DNA of 13,220 bases from Thermoleophilaceae bacterium. Its GTDB lineage: Bacteria; Actinomycetota; Thermoleophilia; Solirubrobacterales; Thermoleophilaceae. This document shows, piece after piece, positions 6,182 through 11,221 of the stretch. Location of the stretch: positions 1-13,220 of the forward strand of contig JACCXP010000367.1 of the NCBI GenBank assembly GCA_013696905.1. Reading direction: 5' to 3'. Position numbers and translations under genes: made by a program. How positions within the stretch are numbered: the stretch's first letter is position 1; each line of letters opens with the position of its first letter. The notes below the pieces were generated by a model. That model saw only the letters and a program-made list of their open reading frames with translations. It was not told the origin of the DNA and did not search any database.

Positions 6182-7624
6182 ATGCCGGTGAAAGAGAGGG
6201 TGGATCCGAGTGAGCCTGTGGACGCCCGCGAGTACCTGGCCGCGCAGCCGCCGCCACACCGGATCGACGGGGCGCTCGAGCGCATCCAGGCGCTCGTCGC
6301 CGAGAGCGGGCGCCACGTCGCGGTGGTCGACGACGACCCGACCGGCTCGCAGACGGTGCACGGCGTGCCGTTGCTCACGACCTGGGGGCGTGAGGACCTC
6401 GAGTGGGCGCTCGACCAGCCGTCCGGCACGTTCTTCGTGCTCACCAACTCGCGCAGCCTCGGTCCCGACGAGGCAGCGCAGCTCAACCGCGACATCGCCG
6501 AGCGCCTCGCGGACATCGGCAAGCCCGTCGCGGTCACGAGCCGCAGCGACTCGACGATGCGCGGCTACTTCCCGCTCGAGACGGACGTCCTGCGCGCCGG
6601 CCTCGGCGTCGAGGTCGACGGCGTCGTGCTGTGCCCGTGCTTCATCGAGCCGGGACGGCTGACCGCGGGCGACGTGCAGTGGGTGCGCCAGGGCGAGCAG
6701 CTAGTGCCCAGCGCCCAGACCGAGTTCGCGCGCGACCGCTCGTTCGGCTACGCACACTCGAACCTGGCGTTGTGGGTCGAGGAGAAGACCAAGGGCGCCG
6801 TGCCGGCCTCCGAGGTGGCCTCGATAACGCTCGCGGACCTGCGCGAGGGCGGCCCCGACCGCGTCGCTGCGCTGCTCTCGGAGATGACGGGCGCTCGCCC
6901 GCTGGTGGTCAACGCCACCGAGTACTCGGACCTCGAGTGCTTCGTGCTCGGGCTGCTGGCAGCCGAGGCCGCCGGCAAGCGGTTCATCTACCGCACGGGC
7001 CCCTCCTTCGTGCGCGTTCGCGGCGGCATCTCCGAGTCGCCGCCGCTGACGCCTGAGGTGCTCTACGCGACGCGGCCGCGACAGGGCCACGGGCTCGTCG
7101 TGGTCGGCTCGCACGTCGACATGACGACGAGGCAGCTCGAGGCCGCGCGCGCGCTTGAGCGGGTGCACGCGATCGAGCTGTCGGTCCCGCGGCTGCTCGA
7201 CGACGACGGGCGCGCCGGCGAGCTCGATTCCGTCGTCGAGGAGGCCGGTCGAGCGCTCGGCGGCGAGGAGGTGCTTGTCTACACGAGTCGCGAGCTCGCC
7301 CCGGCGGACGCCGGGCGCAGCGCCCTCGACGTCGGGCGCTCGGTCTCCGCCGCGCTCGTCGAGGTCGTGCGCCGCGTGGCCGCCGAGCACCCGCTCGGCT
7401 TCGTGGTCGCCAAGGGCGGGATCACCTCGAGCGACGTCGGCACGCGCGGGCTCGGCGTCCGCCGCGCGGAGATCGCGGGCCAGATGCTGCCGGGGATCAT
7501 CCCCGTCTGGCGGCTGCCCGAGGGCTCAGACCACGCGGGCATGCCTTACGTGGTGTTCCCGGGAAACGTCGGCGACGAGGGCACGCTCGCGCAGGTGATC
7601 GAGATCCTGCGCGGGGACGGTTGA
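6182..7624 (+). CDS. DUF1537 four-carbon acid sugar kinase family protein
   Basis: An ATP-dependent kinase of the DUF1537 (OtnK/LtnK/DtnK) family, characterised members of which phosphorylate C4 acid sugars such as 3-oxo-tetronates or threonate on the terminal hydroxyl. At 480 residues it is slightly longer than typical. The N-terminal substrate domain has VVDDDPTGSQTVHGVPLLTTW with Asp50-52, Thr54 and Gly55, a variant of the usual ADDxTGA motif. The C-terminal nucleotide domain begins near GLVVVGSHVDMTTRQLE and carries VAKGGITSSDV (Lys411, Gly412-413) and the closing FPGNVGDEGTLAQVIE. About 45 residues precede the core. ATG 6182 was preferred to an in-frame TTG at 6146, which would place coding sequence over the likely promoter. 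Its stop overlaps the aldolase ATG by one base, implying a common transcript and a shared pathway. The exact substrate is unknown. Confidence 0.92.
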   Translation: MPVKERVDPSEPVDAREYLAAQPPPHRIDGALERIQALVAESGRHVAVVDDDPTGSQTVHGVPLLTTWGREDLEWALDQPSGTFFVLTNSRSLGPDEAAQLNRDIAERLADIGKPVAVTSRSDSTMRGYFPLETDVLRAGLGVEVDGVVLCPCFIEPGRLTAGDVQWVRQGEQLVPSAQTEFARDRSFGYAHSNLALWVEEKTKGAVPASEVASITLADLREGGPDRVAALLSEMTGARPLVVNATEYSDLECFVLGLLAAEAAGKRFIYRTGPSFVRVRGGISESPPLTPEVLYATRPRQGHGLVVVGSHVDMTTRQLEAARALERVHAIELSVPRLLDDDGRAGELDSVVEEAGRALGGEEVLVYTSRELAPADAGRSALDVGRSVSAALVEVVRRVAAEHPLGFVVAKGGITSSDVGTRGLGVRRAEIAGQMLPGIIPVWRLPEGSDHAGMPYVVFPGNVGDEGTLAQVIEILRGDG

Positions 7625-8484
7625 TGGCGGCGACCCGGTTCGCCGCCGTGCTCGAGCGGGCTCGTGGCCTCGGTCGCGCCGTCGGCGCGTTCACGTGCTA
7701 TGACCTCGAGGGCTTCGAGGCGGTGGCGGGATCGGCCGAGGCGCAGGGGGCGCCTGCGATCGTCCTGATCAGCCCGTCCTCCTTTGCCGCGCCCGGGGGT
7801 CGGCGCCTCGCGCGGGCGTTCGTCGCGATGGCCACAGAGGCCTCGGTCGACCTGCTCGTGCAGCTCGACCACGTCTCCGACCGCGACCAGATCGAGCGCG
7901 CCGCCGATGCCGGCCTCGACGCCGTGATGGCTGACGGCTCGAAGCTCGACTACGAGCAGAACGTCGAGTTCACGCGCACGGTCGCCGGATCGCTGCGGCC
8001 GCGGGGCGTCGCCGTCGAGGCGGAGCTCGGGCGGGTCGAGGGCCACGAGGACCGCGCCGGGCCGGTGGCGAGCGGCGAGCTGACAGACCCCGCGCAGGCG
8101 CGCGAGTTCGCCGAGCGCACCGGCGTCGACTGCCTGGCCGTCGCGATCGGCAACGTGCACGGCCACTATTCCGGCACGCCACGGCTCGACTTCGATCGCC
8201 TCGAGGCGATCACCGGCACGCCGCCGCTCTCGCTGCACGGCGCCTCAGGCCTGCCAGAGCCGGCGCTGCGGCGCGCGGTCGCACTCGGCGTCGCCAAGGT
8301 CAACGTCAACACCGAGCTGCGCGCGGCGTATTTCGGCGCGCTGCGCGCGAACGTCGATGCCACCGAGGAGGGCCTCGACCTCAAGGCGCTCGGCGAGGCG
8401 ACCGTCGCCGCCGTCGCGCGCGTCGTCGACTCGAAGCTCGCCGCCTTCGGCTGGGCGCCCGAGGAGCTGCGACGCAGCGCGTAG
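7624..8484 (+). CDS. Class II fructose-bisphosphate aldolase family protein (FbaA/GatY/KbaY-like)
   Basis: A 286-residue zinc-dependent aldolase of the family that cleaves ketose (bis)phosphates to dihydroxyacetone phosphate and an aldehyde. The metal and catalytic residues can be placed: Asp82-His83 in LLVQLDHVSD, Glu134 in AVEAELGRVEG, His179 in AIGNVHGHYSG and His205 in LSLHGASGLPE. The phosphate-site motif KVNVNTELR follows. The usual TSHG before the third ligand is NVHG, and TDLR is TELR, so this is a divergent paralogue rather than the glycolytic enzyme. Its length matches the tagatose-1,6-bisphosphate group. ATG 7624 shares its A with the kinase stop (TGATG). The pairing with a DUF1537 kinase and a 3-hydroxyacid dehydrogenase suggests it cleaves a phosphorylated keto-acid, but this is inference. 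Confidence 0.92.
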   Translation: MAATRFAAVLERARGLGRAVGAFTCYDLEGFEAVAGSAEAQGAPAIVLISPSSFAAPGGRRLARAFVAMATEASVDLLVQLDHVSDRDQIERAADAGLDAVMADGSKLDYEQNVEFTRTVAGSLRPRGVAVEAELGRVEGHEDRAGPVASGELTDPAQAREFAERTGVDCLAVAIGNVHGHYSGTPRLDFDRLEAITGTPPLSLHGASGLPEPALRRAVALGVAKVNVNTELRAAYFGALRANVDATEEGLDLKALGEATVAAVARVVDSKLAAFGWAPEELRRSA

Positions 8485-8504
8485 CGTTCATCGGGCTCGG
8501 CGCG

Positions 8505-9356
8505 ATGGGCGCGCCGATGGCGGCCGCGCTTGCGACGGCCGGCCTCGAGCTGGCCGTTTACGACATCGCGAGCGAGCGCGTGGCGGAGATCGCCGAGGTC
8601 ACCGGCGGGCGCGGCGCAGGCAGCCCGCGCGAGGTGGCCGAGGGCGCCGAGGCGCTGGTGCTGATGGTCGTCAACGGCGATCAGGCCAAGGAGGCGCTGT
8701 TCGGAACCGATGGCGCCGCTGAGACCCTGGCCGACGGCTCGGCCGTGGTGCTGATGAGCACGGTCGGCTCGGCGGCGGTCTCGGAGCTCGACGACCTCCT
8801 GCGCGAGCGCGGGCTCGAGCTGCTCGACGCCCCCGTCAGCGGCGGCGTGCGCCGCGCCGAGGCCGGTGAGCTGCTGATCCTCGCGGGCGGGCCGCGGGCG
8901 CTGTTCGACCGCTGCGCCCCGGCGCTCGGCGCGATGGGCCAGACGGTCGTGCACTGCGGCGAGTCGGCAGGCGACGGGCAGGCCGTGAAGCTCGTGAACC
9001 AGCTGCTCTGCGGCGTCCACATCGCCGCCGCCGCGGAGGCGCTCGCCTACGCGGACAGGCTCGGGATCGACCCGCGCGCGGCCTGGGAGGCCGTACGCCA
9101 CGGCGCCGCCGGCTCTTTCATGCTCGAGGATCGCGGACAGCGAATGCTCGACGAGGAGTGGCTGCCGCCGCGCAGCGCGCTCGACATCTTCGTCAAGGAC
9201 ATGGGTCTGGTCGTCGACGCCGGCGGCCTCGCCGGCGCGCGCACGCCGCTCGCCGAGACCGCGCGGAGGCTCTACGAGGAGGGCGCCCAAGCCGGCCTCG
9301 GCGGCGAGGACGACTCGGGCGTGATCAGGCTCTTCGACGGCGAGCGGGGCACGTGA
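8505..9356 (+). CDS. NAD(P)-dependent 3-hydroxyisobutyrate / L-threonate-type dehydrogenase (start uncertain)
   Basis: A beta-hydroxyacid dehydrogenase of the 3-HIBDH family (relatives GarR, LtnD) that oxidises a hydroxyl next to a carboxylate. It shows the substrate motif DAPVSGGVRRAEAGEL, GDGQAVKLVNQLL with catalytic Lys162 (counted from the ATG), and the late KDMGLV element. The first ATG is at 8505, but it falls inside the NAD-binding glycine motif. The same frame upstream encodes VAFIGLGA directly before it, so the true protein must begin earlier, near 8472-8484 or at CTG 8451. No ATG, GTG or TTG lies in this frame back to the previous stop. The likely gene therefore overlaps the aldolase 3' end by a few codons and uses a non-standard start, or the sequence has an error there. 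Its own stop overlaps the next GTG. The function within the family is not resolved; the context favours an acid sugar. Confidence 0.9.
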   Translation: MGAPMAAALATAGLELAVYDIASERVAEIAEVTGGRGAGSPREVAEGAEALVLMVVNGDQAKEALFGTDGAAETLADGSAVVLMSTVGSAAVSELDDLLRERGLELLDAPVSGGVRRAEAGELLILAGGPRALFDRCAPALGAMGQTVVHCGESAGDGQAVKLVNQLLCGVHIAAAAEALAYADRLGIDPRAAWEAVRHGAAGSFMLEDRGQRMLDEEWLPPRSALDIFVKDMGLVVDAGGLAGARTPLAETARRLYEEGAQAGLGGEDDSGVIRLFDGERGT

Positions 9357-10423
9357 GGCACCGCATCGCCTCGATCCCCGCCGATGGGATCGGCGTCGAG
9401 GTCGTCGAGGCCGCTCGGCGCGTGCTCGACCGCGCCGGTGAGCTGTGGGCGGTCGAGCTCGAGTGGACCGAGCTCGACTGGGGATCGGAGCACTACCAGC
9501 GCAACGGCGCGATGATGCCCCCAGACGGCCTCGACCTGCTCGCCTCACACGACGCGATCTTCCTCGGCGCCGTCGGCTGGCCCGGCGTGCCCGACCACGT
9601 GACTCTGTGGGGGCTGCTGATCCCGATCCGGCGCCGGTTTCGCCAGTATGTGAACCTGCGACCGATCCGCCTGCTCGAGGGCCTCGAGGGACCGCTACGA
9701 GGCTTCCCGCCTGGCCAGATCGACCTCGTGGTCGTGCGCGAGAACAACGAGGGCGAGTACTCGGAGGTCGGCGGGCGGCTCTACCGCGACACGCCCGACG
9801 AGTTCGCCGTGCAGGAGTCGGTCTTCACCCGCCGCGGCGTCGAGCGGGTGATGCGCTACGCATTCGAGCTCGCCGGCACCCGGCGCTGCGGCCTCGCCTC
9901 GGCGACCAAGTCGAACGGGATCATCCACACGATGCCGTTCTGGGACCAGATGCTCGACGAGCTGCGCGCCGGCTACCGGCACGTCGAGACGAGCCAGTTC
10001 CACATCGACGCGCTCGCCGCCCTGTTCGTGCTGCACCCGGAGCGCCTCGACGTGGTCGTCGGCTCGAACCTGTTCGGCGACATCCTCTCAGACCTCGGCG
10101 CCGCGATCACGGGCTCGATCGGGATCGCGCCGTCGGCGAACCTCAACCCCGAGCGCGAGCACCCGTCGATGTTCGAGCCGGTCCACGGATCGGCGCCTGA
10201 CATCGCCGGGCAGGGCATCGCCAACCCGATCGGCCAGGTGTGGTCGGGCTCGATGATGCTCGATCACCTCGGCCACCCCGAGGCCGCCGCCGGGATCTTG
10301 GGAGCGATCGAGGACGTGATCGCCGGCGGCGTGCGCACGCCCGACCTCGGCGGCACCGCCGGCACGGCCGAGGTCACCGAGGCGTTGGTCGCCGCACTCG
10401 GCAAGCGCGCTCCCGTGCGGTAG
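9353..10423 (+). CDS. ttuC: Tartrate / D-malate dehydrogenase family protein (isopropylmalate dehydrogenase superfamily)
   Basis: A 356-residue NAD- and divalent-metal-dependent beta-decarboxylating dehydrogenase. Within the isocitrate/isopropylmalate superfamily it fits the tartrate dehydrogenase/decarboxylase (TtuC) and D-malate dehydrogenase (DmlA) branch. The signs are GAVGWP, VPDHVTLWGLLIPIRR, QYVNLRPIRLL, VVRENNEGEYSEVGGR and SANLNPEREHPSMFEPVHG. Expected catalytic residues are present: Tyr136, Lys186 (SATKSNG), and the metal-binding aspartates Asp219, Asp243 and Asp247 (SNLFGDILSD). The start is GTG 9353, which overlaps the TGA of the upstream dehydrogenase (GTGA), and the protein then begins MRHRIASIPADGIG, the normal N-terminus. 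It could act on tartrate, D-malate or another 2-hydroxy-3-alkyl or hydroxy diacid. The symbol is a family-level assignment. Confidence 0.9.
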   Translation: MRHRIASIPADGIGVEVVEAARRVLDRAGELWAVELEWTELDWGSEHYQRNGAMMPPDGLDLLASHDAIFLGAVGWPGVPDHVTLWGLLIPIRRRFRQYVNLRPIRLLEGLEGPLRGFPPGQIDLVVVRENNEGEYSEVGGRLYRDTPDEFAVQESVFTRRGVERVMRYAFELAGTRRCGLASATKSNGIIHTMPFWDQMLDELRAGYRHVETSQFHIDALAALFVLHPERLDVVVGSNLFGDILSDLGAAITGSIGIAPSANLNPEREHPSMFEPVHGSAPDIAGQGIANPIGQVWSGSMMLDHLGHPEAAAGILGAIEDVIAGGVRTPDLGGTAGTAEVTEALVAALGKRAPVR

Positions 10424-10437
10424 GCGTCCGCTCCGGT

Positions 10438-10443
10438 TAGGGT
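10438..10443 (+). promoter_or_regulatory. Candidate -10 element (TAGGGT) before the SDR gene
   Basis: TAGGGT matches TANNNT and lies 9 bases before the ATG at 10453, inside the 29-base gap after the TtuC-like gene. It would allow an internal, leaderless transcript for the SDR and FAD/Fe-S genes in addition to read-through. No clear -35 is visible. Confidence 0.4.
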
Positions 10444-10452
10444 CTCGCGCCG

Positions 10453-11214
10453 ATGCCGCTCTCCGGCCGCACAGCCATAGTCACCGGTGCGAGCAGCGGC
10501 ATCGGACTGGCGACCTCGCGCCTGTTCGCGCGGTCGGGCGCGCGCGTGCACGGCCTCGCACGCCGCCGGGAGGTGATGGAGGAGGGCATCGGCGAGGAGC
10601 TGCTGTCCTCGGGCGCGTTCGCGCCCCACGCCGTCGACGTCTCCGACCGCGAGGCGGTCGACGCGCTCGTGGCCGAGGTAGCCGGTCAGGGATCGATCGA
10701 CGTGATCGTCTGCGCCGCGGGGGTCAACCTCCCGCAGCGGAGCTTCGAGCAGCTCACGCCGGACGCCTGGGATCAGCTGATCGCGATCAATCTCAGCGGT
10801 GCCTTCTACATCGTGCGCGCTGCGCTGCCTGCGTTGCGCGCCTCGCGCGGCGACGTGATCACGATCGCGAGCGTGTCGGGCTCCTGGCCTGACGTCAGCG
10901 GGCCTGCCTACCAGGCATCGAAGGCGGGGATGATCGCCTTCACGCGTGCCGTCGGCTTCGAGGAGCACCAGAACGGCGTGCGCTGCTGCGTCGTCAACCC
11001 GGGCATCGTCGACACGCCGATTCTCGACAACCGCCCCTCTCCGCCGCCGCCGGAGGTGCGCGAGGCCTCGCTCAAGCCGGAGGACCTCGCCGCTGCATGC
11101 CTGTTCGCGGCCACGCTTCCGGTGCGCGCCACGGTCTCCGAGCTGACGATGGTCCCAAGCGCGATCCAGGCGCTCGGGAAGACCAACATCGCAAGCCCGC
11201 CGCCGACGGCCTGA
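10453..11214 (+). CDS. SDR-family oxidoreductase
   Basis: A 253-residue classical short-chain dehydrogenase/reductase. It has the cofactor motif TGASSGIG at residues 11-18, CAAG in place of the usual NNAG, and the catalytic YQASK with Tyr153 and Lys157 after a Ser-rich strand (IASVSGS). The Arg-rich stretch after the second strand (GLARRRE) rather than an acidic residue hints at NADP(H). Arginine-independent features such as PGIVDTP follow as in other family members. The C-terminal 20 residues are Pro-rich and probably disordered. The gene sits 29 bases after the TtuC-like gene and 7 bases before the FAD/Fe-S gene. The operon suggests a hydroxyacid, polyol or sugar substrate, but SDR sequence alone does not say which. 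Confidence 0.92.
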   Translation: MPLSGRTAIVTGASSGIGLATSRLFARSGARVHGLARRREVMEEGIGEELLSSGAFAPHAVDVSDREAVDALVAEVAGQGSIDVIVCAAGVNLPQRSFEQLTPDAWDQLIAINLSGAFYIVRAALPALRASRGDVITIASVSGSWPDVSGPAYQASKAGMIAFTRAVGFEEHQNGVRCCVVNPGIVDTPILDNRPSPPPPEVREASLKPEDLAAACLFAATLPVRATVSELTMVPSAIQALGKTNIASPPPTA

Positions 11215-11221
11215 GCTCAGA

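Noticed and set aside
4595..6361. 588-codon minus-strand open frame across the L,D-transpeptidase and pyrE genes
   Set aside because: Low-complexity composition and no motifs, while both plus-strand genes are unambiguous. It arises from the shortage of stop codons at high GC.
8400..8510. Programmed frameshift or fusion joining the aldolase and the 3-HIBDH-type dehydrogenase
   Set aside because: The aldolase has a natural C-terminus and its own stop at 8482-8484, and no slippery run of bases is visible. A missing or unusual start codon is the simpler reading.
9158..9352. 65-residue upstream extension of the TtuC-like frame
   Set aside because: It lies inside the preceding dehydrogenase gene in another frame and is Arg-rich. 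GTG 9353 gives the normal family N-terminus.
11211..11220. Perfect 10-base palindrome CTGAGCTCAG at the SDR stop, just before the next GTG
   Set aside because: Short, with no loop or second copy noticed. Palindromes this short are expected occasionally, and most of it is the SDR stop region.
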